64,000 nucleotides of DNA from Herpetosiphon giganteus (GTDB taxonomy: Bacteria; Chloroflexota; Chloroflexia; Chloroflexales; Herpetosiphonaceae): contig NZ_JAFBCZ010000026.1 of assembly GCF_016907925.1 (NCBI RefSeq), positions 22,998 through 86,997 of the forward strand, written 5' to 3'. Made by a program: the position numbers and the translations under genes. The notes below the pieces were generated by a model. The model saw only the letters and a program-made list of their open reading frames with translations. It was not told where the DNA came from and did not search any database. Shown in pieces: positions 33,177 through 42,815 of the stretch. Each line of letters opens with the position of its first letter. Positions within the stretch are counted from its first letter, which is position 1.

Positions 33177-34253
33177 ATGCAACCCATGAATGAAGTACCA
33201 AAAACCATTTGGTGGGACGACGTGCCCTGTTTGATCGATCAACTGCGCTTGCCAGCAACGCTGGATATTGTGCGTTGTGAGGATTTAAACAGCGTTATCG
33301 AAGCGATTCGCTCAATGCAAGTGCGAGGCGCGCCAGCAATTGGTATTACGGCGGCATATGGCATGGCGCTGGCTGCTAAACGCAGCACGGCCCAAACCAG
33401 CAGCAAATTGATCGAAAAACTTGCGAAGGCCAAAACCCTGCTTGATGCAGCGCGACCTACGGCAATCAACTTGGCTTGGGCTACGCAGCGGATGCTCGAT
33501 ATAGCACAGGCAAATGCGCAGCTTGAACCCGATCAATTGCGTCAACGCTTATTGGACGAAGCCGAAACCATTCGCGACCAAGATGAGGCTATGTGCCGCG
33601 CAATTGGCCAACATGGCAAAACGCTTTTGGCTCAAACGCGCAACGTATTGACCCACTGCAATGCTGGTGGTTTGGCCACTGCCGCCTATGGCACAGCGCT
33701 GGCCCCAATTCGGGCGGTGCACGAAGATGGCCAGCCAATTCACGTTTGGGTTGATGAAACGCGGCCATTTTTGCAGGGCGCACGCCTTACCGCGTGGGAA
33801 TTGCAGCAGGCAGGCATCGATCTTACCCTCATTACCGATAACATGGCAGCCTATTTTATGCAGCAAGGCCATGTCGATTGTATTATTGTTGGCTCGGATC
33901 GGATTGCGGCTAATGGCGATGTTGCCAACAAAATTGGCACCTATGGCTTAGCGGTTTTGGCCAAAGCGCACAACATTCCACTGTATGTCGCAGCGCCAAC
34001 CTCGACCATTGATTTGCAGACTGCCACTGGAGCGGCAATTCCAATCGAGCAACGCTCAACTCAAGAAGTGACCCATATCGGGCAGCAGGCAATTGCCGCA
34101 GAAGGCATTAAAGTGGCGCATCCAGCCTTTGATGTGACACCTGCGCACTTGGTTACGGCAATTATTACCGAGCAAGGGATTGCCTACCCGCCCTTTGCCG
34201 AACAATTACACACCATGGTCGAGGCTGCCAATGCCGCCAACGCTCGCCAGTGA
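33177..34253 (+). CDS. mtnA: S-methyl-5-thioribose-1-phosphate isomerase
   Basis: Converts methylthioribose-1-phosphate to methylthioribulose-1-phosphate in the methionine salvage pathway. 358 aa. Family blocks: MQVRGAPAIGITAAYGMALA, LTHCNAGGLAT, DETRPFLQGARLTAWEL, IIVGSDRIAANGDVANKIGT. Start at ATG 33177 or 33186; the first has GAGAGG 12 bases upstream. It is controlled by the SAM-I riboswitch. No other mtn gene lies in the window; the next gene overlaps its end by 23 bp. Confidence 0.94.
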   Translation: MQPMNEVPKTIWWDDVPCLIDQLRLPATLDIVRCEDLNSVIEAIRSMQVRGAPAIGITAAYGMALAAKRSTAQTSSKLIEKLAKAKTLLDAARPTAINLAWATQRMLDIAQANAQLEPDQLRQRLLDEAETIRDQDEAMCRAIGQHGKTLLAQTRNVLTHCNAGGLATAAYGTALAPIRAVHEDGQPIHVWVDETRPFLQGARLTAWELQQAGIDLTLITDNMAAYFMQQGHVDCIIVGSDRIAANGDVANKIGTYGLAVLAKAHNIPLYVAAPTSTIDLQTATGAAIPIEQRSTQEVTHIGQQAIAAEGIKVAHPAFDVTPAHLVTAIITEQGIAYPPFAEQLHTMVEAANAANARQ

Positions 34254-35250
34254 GTTTCGTTGCCAAGCGATTGCGCCATTTGATCTGCCCTACACCAATC
34301 AGGCAAGTGCATGGGCAGCCCAAATGCGATGGACGCAAGGCTATCCAATTGCACCAACTTTTGTGGCTCAGCCCTTGTGGAGTTTGAGCACTCATGGCTT
34401 TCCTGGCTTGAACAGTGACCCACATTTTGATCTAGCCCAACTCGAACGTCAGCTTGAAGCCCATCAATTGGCCTATCTCGAAAATACGGTTGGCCATGTG
34501 GCAGTTGACAGCGTTGAACAATTGCTTGATCATACACCGTGGCTCAATGATCGCCAATTGCGGCCCCAGGCGTTGGGTTTTGGACTATATGGCCCATTAA
34601 GTTTGGGCCTGACCTTGGTCGATGATCAAGAACGCCCGTTGTTGGCCGATCAACGCTTGCGCGAGGTCTTGACACAACATTTACACTTACGGATTGGTTG
34701 GCTGGCACGTGAATTACGCATTCACGACATCCAAGGCTGGGTCTGTTTGATTGAGCCATTTTGGAATGCCCAAGCCCAACCATTCAGCCCAATCAGCCAA
34801 GCAGAAGCCTATGGCTTGTTGGCCGAAACCATTCAGCATAGCCCAATTGCCTGTGGCATCGCACCAACTGGGGCGGCTGTTGATTGGCAGTTGTTGATCA
34901 AAAGCGGCATGCGGGTGTTGGTTTGTGCCAAAGAGCAACGCCAAGATTTGCTGGCCTGTGGCAAGTGTATCAATGAGTATTTGGAAAACGGCGGGGCGAT
35001 TATTTGGGAATGTTTGCCCAGCGATCCCGCGCAGCTGGCCACAATGACGGTCAGTGATGTGGTCAACGAATGGACTGAATTATTACGTGATGCACTCGAT
35101 CGCGATATTCTCAACAGTCGCATTCTTGATGGCTCGTTATTAACGATTGCGCAGGGCCTTGCTCAACACGAGCCAAGCCACGCCGATCAAGCGCTTGGCC
35201 TGTTGGCCGAGGTTAGCCGCGTCATTCGGACGCACTATAAATTGCAGTGA
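34231..35250 (+). CDS. MetE/UROD-fold-like protein
   Basis: 339 aa. The arrangement (RWTQGYPIAPTFV, GFGLYGPLSLGLTLVDDQ, IHDIQGWVCLIEPFW, then CAKEQRQ and IIWECLPSDP) resembles the TIM-barrel family of cobalamin-independent methionine synthase and uroporphyrinogen decarboxylase. The zinc ligands of MetE are not clearly present. Its position between mtnA and an adenosine-type kinase, under a SAM riboswitch, suggests a methyl-group or homocysteine function. Start ATG 34231 overlaps mtnA by 23 bp; earlier codons would overlap more. Family call is tentative. Confidence 0.55.
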   Translation: MPPTLASEFRCQAIAPFDLPYTNQASAWAAQMRWTQGYPIAPTFVAQPLWSLSTHGFPGLNSDPHFDLAQLERQLEAHQLAYLENTVGHVAVDSVEQLLDHTPWLNDRQLRPQALGFGLYGPLSLGLTLVDDQERPLLADQRLREVLTQHLHLRIGWLARELRIHDIQGWVCLIEPFWNAQAQPFSPISQAEAYGLLAETIQHSPIACGIAPTGAAVDWQLLIKSGMRVLVCAKEQRQDLLACGKCINEYLENGGAIIWECLPSDPAQLATMTVSDVVNEWTELLRDALDRDILNSRILDGSLLTIAQGLAQHEPSHADQALGLLAEVSRVIRTHYKLQ

Positions 35251-35307
35251 GCGCTGCTATCCACGTAGCATAGCGGCGATATCGTTACTCATACTAGGAG
35301 TTTGTTC

Positions 35308-36264
35308 GTGCGGATTGTTGTAGCTGGATCAATTGCCTACGATTACATTATGGTGTTTCCCGGGCAATTCAAAGATCATATTTTGGCCGATAAAGTTCAC
35401 GTTTTGAGCGTGAGCTTCTTGGTAGAGTCGATGAAGCGCATGCGTGGCGGCACAGGGCCAAATATTGCCTATAACTTGGCCTTGCTTGGCGAACGCCCCA
35501 CTGTCATGGGAACCGTCGGCGAAGATTTCAGCGAATATCGAACATGGCTCGAAAACGCTGGGGTTGATACTGGCTTGATCAAAGTTATCGAAGGCGATTT
35601 CACTGCCTCGTGCTTTATCAACACCGACCTTTCCGACAACCAAATCACGGCGTTCTATCCAGGTGCAATGGCTCAAGCCCATCGCCAGCGCTTGCCACTC
35701 GATGGCCATCGCCCAGATTTTGTGATTATTGCGCCCAATGATCCTGCTGCCATGGCGCAGTTGGTGATCGAATGCCAAGCCAACAATATTCCCTACTTGT
35801 ATGACCCAAGCATGCAAGCCCCCCGCATGAACGGCCCTGAATTGCTCGCAGGCTGCCGCAGCGCTGCTGCGTTGATCGGCAACGATTATGAATTTGCCAT
35901 GATGGCAGAAAAAATTGGCTGTACCGAGGAAGAATTGCATCAAGTCGTTGGCCTAACGGTTGTTACCAAAGGCGGCGAAGGTGCTACAATCTACCACAAT
36001 GGCCAAGTTTATGAGATTCCAGTGGCCAAGGCAACTGTGGTTGCCGACCCAACTGGAGCAGGCGATGCCTTCCGCGCCGGATTTGTGCGAGGCTACTTGG
36101 CAGGTTTGCCCATGCCAGTCGCCGGTCGGATCGCCAGCTTGACGGCATGCTATGCCATCGAGCATCACGGCACGCAAGAACATCGCTACACCAAAGCCGA
36201 TTTCGTGGCTCGCTACGAAGAAAATTTTGGTGCCGAACCACTCTTAGCTGAATTATTCGGCTAA
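35308..36264 (+). CDS. PfkB-family kinase, probable adenosine kinase
   Basis: 318 aa. The ribokinase signatures GGTGPNIAYNLALLGERPTV and, near the C-terminus, DPTGAGDAFRAGF with catalytic Asp are present. The neighbours mtnA, ahcY and metK make adenosine, the product of AhcY, the likely substrate; removing it pulls SAH hydrolysis forward. TAGGAG sits seven bases before GTG 35308, so I prefer this to the TTG at 35302. Other nucleoside or sugar substrates are possible. Confidence 0.82.
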   Translation: MRIVVAGSIAYDYIMVFPGQFKDHILADKVHVLSVSFLVESMKRMRGGTGPNIAYNLALLGERPTVMGTVGEDFSEYRTWLENAGVDTGLIKVIEGDFTASCFINTDLSDNQITAFYPGAMAQAHRQRLPLDGHRPDFVIIAPNDPAAMAQLVIECQANNIPYLYDPSMQAPRMNGPELLAGCRSAAALIGNDYEFAMMAEKIGCTEEELHQVVGLTVVTKGGEGATIYHNGQVYEIPVAKATVVADPTGAGDAFRAGFVRGYLAGLPMPVAGRIASLTACYAIEHHGTQEHRYTKADFVARYEENFGAEPLLAELFG

Positions 36265-36349
36265 ATCAACCATGGTCATGTCAGTAATGCTACGTTGGTA
36301 GCTTACGATTCAGGTATTCAGGGGTGCAGTTCATCCTTCATCCCTTTGA

Positions 36350-37639
<1,290 letters not shown>

Positions 37640-37692
37640 TCTGATTCCGCCGTTGCGGTATAAACCTGAAGTATCAACTGCGATACAATCCA

Positions 37693-37732
37693 GTAGCAGA
37701 ATTGGGTTTAGCAATCAACCCAATTCTGCTAC
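37693..37732. terminator. Strong hairpin after ahcY (16-bp perfect stem)
   Basis: GTAGCAGAATTGGGTT, an 8-base loop, then the exact reverse complement; 53 bp after the ahcY stop. No T-run follows, so it may end transcription weakly, protect the mRNA 3' end, or be a protein site for the small gene downstream. Confidence 0.6.
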
Positions 37733-37749
37733 ATCACAATAGAGCACTT

Positions 37750-37899
37750 ATGCAAGAGATTCCATCCGAATCTGAGGCCAGCGAATCTGAAAATGTTTGG
37801 AATATTTTACAAACATTGATTGGTAGCTTAATCATGCCTGAGGATTGGTCAGAAAATCATCACCAGTACCTCTATAGTGATCCAGGACATACTGATTAA
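37750..37899 (+). CDS. Small acidic protein, unknown function
   Basis: 49 aa: starts MQEIPSESEASES, with core VWNILQTLIGSLIMPEDW then HHQYLY near the end. The pattern VWxxLxxLxGxxxxPxDWxxxHxxYLY recalls short proteins of Cyanobacteria and Chloroflexota often annotated as antitoxin-like, from memory only. No partner toxin is next to it. Start uncertain, since an in-frame codon at 37702 lies inside the upstream hairpin. Confidence 0.5.
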   Translation: MQEIPSESEASESENVWNILQTLIGSLIMPEDWSENHHQYLYSDPGHTD

Positions 37900-37968
37900 A
37901 CCCCTATTTACGTTTGATAAAGTGTTTGGATACAACCTGCACATATTGCTGCTAGGAGATAAAACTCA

Positions 37969-39186
37969 ATGGACGCAACAACATTTATGCGTGCTCCACA
38001 GTTCTTCTTCACCTCAGAATCGGTGACTGAAGGACACCCCGATAAAATTTGTGACCAAGTTTCCGATGCGATCCTGGATGAATTGTTGGCCCAAGACCCA
38101 ATGTCACGGGTGGCGTGCGAAACCGCTACCACGACTGGCTTGATTGTGGTTCTCGGTGAAGTTACCACCAAGGGCTATGTTGAAGTCCAAGACATTGTGC
38201 GCAAAGTCGTCAGCGACATCGGCTACACCCGTGGCAAATTCGGCTTCGATGCTGAAACCTGTGGGATTATCGTTGCCTTGCACGGCCAATCGCCAGACAT
38301 CGCCCAAGGCGTTGATGTGGCCTTGGAAGTCCGCGACGATCAAGCCAGCCGCGAAGCTGAAATTGAAAAAGTTGGCGCTGGCGACCAAGGTATGGTCTTC
38401 GGTTTTGCGTGTAACGAAACCGATGAATTTATGCCTTTGACGATTTCGTTGGCTCACCAATTGACCCGCCGCTTGGCCAAAGTGCGCAAAACCGGCGAGG
38501 TCGGCTACTTGCGCCCAGACGGCAAGAGCCAAGTAACCGTCGAATATAGCCACGGCAAGCCAGTGCGCGTTGATACCGTGTTGATCTCAACCCAACACGA
38601 TCCCAACGTCGATAACGAACGCATCCACAAAGATGTGATCGATTTGGTGATCAAGCCTGTCATTCCTGAAGGCATGCTCGATGAAAACACCAAGATTTTC
38701 ATCAACCCAACCGGTCGTTTCGTAACCGGCGGTCCAATGGGCGACTCAGGTTTGACTGGCCGCAAGATTATCGTTGATACCTACGGCGGCGTTGCTCGCC
38801 ACGGTGGCGGCGCTTTCTCAGGCAAAGATTCAACCAAGGTCGACCGCTCAGCTGCGTATGCTGCCCGCTACGTTGCCAAAAACATCGTTGCCGCTGGCTT
38901 GGCCGAGCGCTTCGAATTGCAAGTGAGCTATGCAATCGGCGTTTCAAAGCCATTGTCAATTTCGTTCGAAACCTTTGGCACCGCCAAAGTCAGCGACGAA
39001 AAATTGTTGGAACTGATCAACAAGCACTTCGATTTGCGCCCAGGCGCGATCATCCGCGACCTTGATCTGCGCCGCCCAATCTATCGCCAAACCGCTGCCT
39101 ACGGTCACTTTGGCCGTGCCGACATCGATTTGCCATGGGAACGCACCGACAAAGCCGAAACCTTGCGCGCCGAAGCTGGCCTGTAA
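37969..39186 (+). CDS. metK: S-adenosylmethionine synthetase
   Basis: Makes SAM from methionine and ATP. 405 aa, usual length. Motifs: [36 protein letters not shown], the P-loop-like [17 protein letters not shown], and [28 protein letters not shown] lies before the ATG. It completes the SAM cycle with ahcY. I see no S-box directly before it, so it is either read through from the upstream unit or has its own promoter. Confidence 0.97.
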   Translation: MDATTFMRAPQFFFTSESVTEGHPDKICDQVSDAILDELLAQDPMSRVACETATTTGLIVVLGEVTTKGYVEVQDIVRKVVSDIGYTRGKFGFDAETCGIIVALHGQSPDIAQGVDVALEVRDDQASREAEIEKVGAGDQGMVFGFACNETDEFMPLTISLAHQLTRRLAKVRKTGEVGYLRPDGKSQVTVEYSHGKPVRVDTVLISTQHDPNVDNERIHKDVIDLVIKPVIPEGMLDENTKIFINPTGRFVTGGPMGDSGLTGRKIIVDTYGGVARHGGGAFSGKDSTKVDRSAAYAARYVAKNIVAAGLAERFELQVSYAIGVSKPLSISFETFGTAKVSDEKLLELINKHFDLRPGAIIRDLDLRRPIYRQTAAYGHFGRADIDLPWERTDKAETLRAEAGL

Positions 39187-39202
39187 ATTTTAGCTCATTC
39201 TA

Positions 39203-39241
39203 GCCAAGAGCTACCTATAAAACGGTGGCTCTTGGCATTTT
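39203..39241 (+). terminator. Terminator after metK
   Basis: GCCAAGAGCTACC, loop, GGTGGCTCTTGGC with one G-U pair, then ATTTTA. It is 16 bp past the stop. Confidence 0.82.
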
Positions 39242-39250
39242 AGGAGCCAA

Positions 39251-39757
39251 ATGATGTTAATTCGCTCTGAAACCAGCACCGATAACGCAGCAATTACTAC
39301 GATCAATCAACAAGCTTTTGGCCGCGCTGGCGAGGCCGATTTAGTTAACCAATTACGTCAAGTAACGCCCATCATTTCCTTAGTTGCCGAATTGGATAAT
39401 CAGCTGGTTGGCCATATTTTGTTCAGCCCTGTGCAGTATGATCAAGCGCCAACCGGCATCACAATTTGGGGCTTAGGCTCGTTAGCAGTGCTGCCAAGCC
39501 AGCAAACCAAGGGCATTGGTTCGGCCTTGGTCAAAGCTGGGCTTGAAGCTTGCCGCCAAGCGCAAATTCAGGCCTTGGTTGTGTTGGGTGGGCCTGAATA
39601 TTATCAACGCTTTGGCTTTCGGCCTGCTGCCACCTGGAATCTGCGCTGCCACTACCCAGTCGATGCCAAGTTTTTTATGGCCCAAGAATTAAGTGTTGGG
39701 TCTTTGGCAGGCTTGGATGGCACAATTTCCTATCACCCAGCCTTTGATGCAGTTTAA
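39251..39757 (+). CDS. GNAT-family N-acetyltransferase (YhbS-like)
   Basis: 168 aa. The segments VGHILFSPV, GLGSLAVLPSQQTKGIGSAL (acetyl-CoA loop) and VVLGGPEYYQRFGFRPA are the usual order in the YhbS-type group. Substrate unknown. TTAGGAGCC precedes tandem ATGs at 39251 and 39254. It starts only ten bases after the metK terminator. Confidence 0.87.
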   Translation: MMLIRSETSTDNAAITTINQQAFGRAGEADLVNQLRQVTPIISLVAELDNQLVGHILFSPVQYDQAPTGITIWGLGSLAVLPSQQTKGIGSALVKAGLEACRQAQIQALVVLGGPEYYQRFGFRPAATWNLRCHYPVDAKFFMAQELSVGSLAGLDGTISYHPAFDAV

Positions 39758-39817
39758 GCCTGTAACCTTGCCCAAACCCTGGCGTATTTAAAGCCAAATA
39801 ATGCAGGGAGAATGGTT

Positions 39818-40186
39818 ATGGATTCACTGTTCTGGGGTATTGCGCTTGTGGTTATCGGCCTGATCATCGCAGTCCACTTAGCCTATTTATCCAAACAAGA
39901 AGAAGCCAAACAAGCTGCCAAACAGCGCTACCAACAAGCATTGCATCAATCCCGTACAAACCCTGACGCTGCCAGTTCACAAAACCTCGCCCAAGCGCGG
40001 GGCAAGAAGTATATTGAACTGCTTGAGGCCGAGCGCCGTCAACGTATATACAATGATCAGTCTCCATGGCAGGTTGATGCAGAGCTGGTGCGGGCAAAAC
40101 AACAGCTAGTTATTAGCCGCCACCAGCGCAACCAAGGCCCAACCTCGTATGCCGAATGGCAACAGCAAAATCAGCAACAGCAATAA
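39818..40186 (+). CDS. Small single-pass membrane protein with coiled-coil tail
   Basis: 122 aa. One N-terminal membrane helix (LFWGIALVVIGLIIAVHLAY) is followed by a charged Gln/Ala/Arg-rich tail (KQEEAKQAAKQRYQQALHQS), likely coiled coil, ending in poly-Gln. No family recognised. GGGAG seven bases upstream favours ATG 39818 over 39812. A clear terminator follows. Confidence 0.65.
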   Translation: MDSLFWGIALVVIGLIIAVHLAYLSKQEEAKQAAKQRYQQALHQSRTNPDAASSQNLAQARGKKYIELLEAERRQRIYNDQSPWQVDAELVRAKQQLVISRHQRNQGPTSYAEWQQQNQQQQ

Positions 40187-40203
40187 TTGCATCGAACATC
40201 AAC

Positions 40204-40228
40204 AACCATCTCCAACAGATGGTTTTTT
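40204..40228 (+). terminator. Rho-independent terminator
   Basis: AACCATCT-CCAAC-AGATGGTT followed by six T in all. Confidence 0.88.
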
Positions 40229-40287
40229 ATTCAATCCAAAAACGAAAATATGTTCTATAATTGAGCTGTATTTTCAAGGAGGAACGA

Positions 40288-40689
40288 ATGAACAATCAAG
40301 CTCGCTGGACTGATGGAGCGATTAGCGCAATTACCCTTTTCGTGCCCGATGCCGTTATGCAGAGCACAACCCAGTTTTATCAGCAAACATTTGGCTTGCC
40401 AATGGTCTTCAGCGACGAAAATTCGATGGTGTTTCAGTTTGGCTCAACATTGATTAACCTGCTCACCGAGAGCGCAGCGGTTGAATTGCTTGCGCCGATG
40501 GCTGTGCCCAAAGCCGATACACGCGCCTTGTATACGATTACTGTTGCTAATACCGATGCAGTCTATGCCGAATTACGTGAGCGCGGCGTTGAGTTTATCA
40601 ATGGGCCAATTGATCGCTCGTGGGGCGTGCGCACCGCCAGCTTTGCCGACCCCGCTGGCCATCTCTGGGAGCTAGCTCAACAGATCTAA
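40288..40689 (+). CDS. VOC-family (glyoxalase-fold) protein
   Basis: 133 aa; paired beta-alpha-beta-beta-beta modules (AISAITLFVPDAVMQSTTQF and ALYTITVANTDAVYAELRER), ending in SFADPAGHLWELAQQI with the C-terminal Glu metal ligand. These proteins include dioxygenases, isomerases and antibiotic-binding proteins; the specific role is unknown. AAGGAGGAACGA fixes the ATG. Confidence 0.85.
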   Translation: MNNQARWTDGAISAITLFVPDAVMQSTTQFYQQTFGLPMVFSDENSMVFQFGSTLINLLTESAAVELLAPMAVPKADTRALYTITVANTDAVYAELRERGVEFINGPIDRSWGVRTASFADPAGHLWELAQQI

Positions 40690-40837
40690 GAGTTATTCGG
40701 CAGCTAGCCCTCTAGCTTTCAATCACAACCAGCTAGCTGTTGTCCCTGCCTACCCCTAGAAAATCCTCGCTTAGGCATTGGTGTATCATTCTGGGCAACA
40801 AACCGTGGCTTAGCCAGAAGATAAGGATCGCAAACCA

Positions 40838-41605
40838 ATGCAATTTCGTTTTATATCAATTGATTTCGCTGTAATCAAACCAATAGTCGTTGACTATTAT
40901 GTTCAGCTACTAACCCATGTCGATTCATTCTTCGAGGATCGCTTACTCCATGCCGCGTGGTATCAGATTATGCTTGATCAGGCAGCTATTGGCCTCGCCG
41001 CAGTGCACGATGCAAGCATGCTGGTGCATTTTTCATTGCAGACTGGCTATCAACAGTATGGCCAAATCGCCTTTGAGCAAGCCAAAAAATTAGCCAATGT
41101 GCAAGCAGCCTTTGTGCCAACCAACGATCAATGGTTGCTTAGCCATGCGCTCGATCAGCATCGCCAACTGCACAAACAGGCCTATTTTTTCCAAGCAAAC
41201 GACCAAGCTTTGCTAGAAGCAAGCCCGAGCGAACAGCTACGCCTAGCAACTGAGGTCGATATTGGGCTGATTACTGAGCATGCCAGCGATTTGTTTGATC
41301 AAATTCCGCAACGAGTAGCGTGGCAACAGCTGTTTTGTTTTAGCATCAATGACGAGATTATTGGCTTTGGGATTATCGAGCCAAGCAGCATCTATCAACA
41401 GGTTGCCAGCATTGGCATGCACATCAATCTGGCCTATCGCCAACAAGGCTATGGCACGCGCTTAATTCAAGTATTAATTCGCCATTGCCAAAACCAACAA
41501 CTTGAGCCAATCGCTGGCTGTTGGTACTACAACCATAACTCCAAAAAAACCTTAGAACGGGCTGGAATGTATAGCTCAACCCGCCTGCTGAAAATTGAAT
41601 TTTAA
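40838..41605 (+). CDS. GNAT-family protein with long N-terminal extension
   Basis: 255 aa. The C-terminal third is a GNAT domain with acetyl-CoA loop IGMHINLAYRQQGYGTRLIQ and final NHNSKKTLERAGM. The first 150 residues have no motif I recognise. Many polar residues and no signal peptide. AGCCAGAAGATAAGGA lies upstream of the ATG. Confidence 0.78.
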   Translation: MQFRFISIDFAVIKPIVVDYYVQLLTHVDSFFEDRLLHAAWYQIMLDQAAIGLAAVHDASMLVHFSLQTGYQQYGQIAFEQAKKLANVQAAFVPTNDQWLLSHALDQHRQLHKQAYFFQANDQALLEASPSEQLRLATEVDIGLITEHASDLFDQIPQRVAWQQLFCFSINDEIIGFGIIEPSSIYQQVASIGMHINLAYRQQGYGTRLIQVLIRHCQNQQLEPIAGCWYYNHNSKKTLERAGMYSSTRLLKIEF

Positions 41606-41672
41606 TTGTGATCAAGGTTGAGTTGATTTGTGTTTTAATAGAGCTGCATGATTAAACACAATGAGGAGTTTT

Positions 41673-42356
41673 ATGCCAATCGGATACCACGCTGGCCGCG
41701 CCATCGAGCTGACCCCATCGATCTTATCGGCCAATTTTGCCAATCTTGGAGCCGATGTTCAGGCCGCCGACGAAGTTGGGTGTAGCTGGATTCAGGTTGA
41801 TGTGATGGATGGCCATTTTGTGCCCAACCTGACCTTTGGCCCACCAGTCATCAAGGCGATTCGGCCATATTTTAAGGGCACGTTGGATGTCCACTTGATG
41901 GTAAGCAATCCCGATGCGCTGCTTGAAGAATATGCTGCGGCTGGCGCAAACCATATAACGGTGCATCAAGAGGCCAGCGTACATTTGCACCGCACAATTC
42001 AGCGCATTCATGAGCTTGGTTGCACTGCGGGCGTGGCGCTCAATCCAGCTACGCCAGTCAGCAGCCTTGAAGATATACTCGAAGATCTCGATTTGGTGCT
42101 AATTATGTCGGTTAATCCTGGCTTTGGCGGCCAGATTTTTATTGAACGCAGCTTGGCAAAAATTGCAGCCGTGCGCAGTTTGCTCGATCAGCGCAAGCAT
42201 GAGGCAGTAATTCAGGTTGATGGTGGGGTTAAACCAAGTAATATTGCCCAGATTGTGCAAGCAGGGGCGACTAATCTAATTGCAGGATCGGCTTTTTACT
42301 CCGCAAACATCACGCCTCACCAAGCGTGGGATGCTTTTGTCGCCGCTTTGGCATGA
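41673..42356 (+). CDS. rpe: Ribulose-phosphate 3-epimerase
   Basis: Interconverts ribulose-5-phosphate and xylulose-5-phosphate in the pentose-phosphate pathway. 227-aa TIM barrel: LTPSILSANFANLGADV, WIQVDVMDGHFVPNLTFGP (metal His/Asp), DVHLMVSNPD, VLIMSVNPGFGGQIFIERSL, IQVDGGVKPSN, LIAGSAFY. ATGAGGAG is itself part of the RBS region, so ATG 41673 is the better start. Confidence 0.96.
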   Translation: MPIGYHAGRAIELTPSILSANFANLGADVQAADEVGCSWIQVDVMDGHFVPNLTFGPPVIKAIRPYFKGTLDVHLMVSNPDALLEEYAAAGANHITVHQEASVHLHRTIQRIHELGCTAGVALNPATPVSSLEDILEDLDLVLIMSVNPGFGGQIFIERSLAKIAAVRSLLDQRKHEAVIQVDGGVKPSNIAQIVQAGATNLIAGSAFYSANITPHQAWDAFVAALA

Positions 42357-42453
42357 CTTAAGTCACCCGCTAAATCACCCATTATAGGGAATGTCAGAAT
42401 AGGAGCAATGGCCTATACTTAATCCATCTCCTTCTCCTCTCTTCTCTCGCTAG

Positions 42454-42475
42454 AACCCCGCAACTGCGGGGTTTT
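42454..42475 (+). terminator. Rho-independent terminator
   Basis: AACCCCGCA-AC-TGCGGGGTTTT about 100 bp after rpe. Confidence 0.88.
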
Positions 42476-42507
42476 GGCGTTAAAGAATGGTTTTTAAATG
42501 CGGTGCT

Positions 42508-42543
42508 GGCCGCTTGGTAAAGTCCCACGTTTACCAAGCGGCC
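42508..42543. repeat. Perfect inverted repeat (14-bp arms)
   Basis: GGCCGCTTGGTAAA, 8-base loop, then the exact reverse complement. It lies in the 42357-42815 gap, which otherwise holds only the terminator above and no convincing gene. No T-run on either side. Confidence 0.65.
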
Positions 42544-42815
42544 AACTGCCCTGATGCTTCCAAACCACAGGAGCGCCGCAATGAGAGTGTGTAGGCTTAA
42601 TATAGCAAGCACCAGTTCCAAAGCCTGTTCCAAGTGGGTAGCATTTTGGTTCCAGCAGCTTTAGCAACGCAAAACCCCAACCCCAGCCAAAACTGTCAGA
42701 CCAACGCCATTTGGAAACCTCTAGCCACAGAGTCTGCTTTATAGTTGCATTTTGCCCTTGCATTGCACCATTCCAACATAGCCGATCCAAAGGCTTAGCA
42801 CTCGAAAGGTTGCGT

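Noticed and set aside
37640..37968. SAM riboswitch before metK
   Set aside because: Only a simple palindrome; the conserved S-box blocks are missing.
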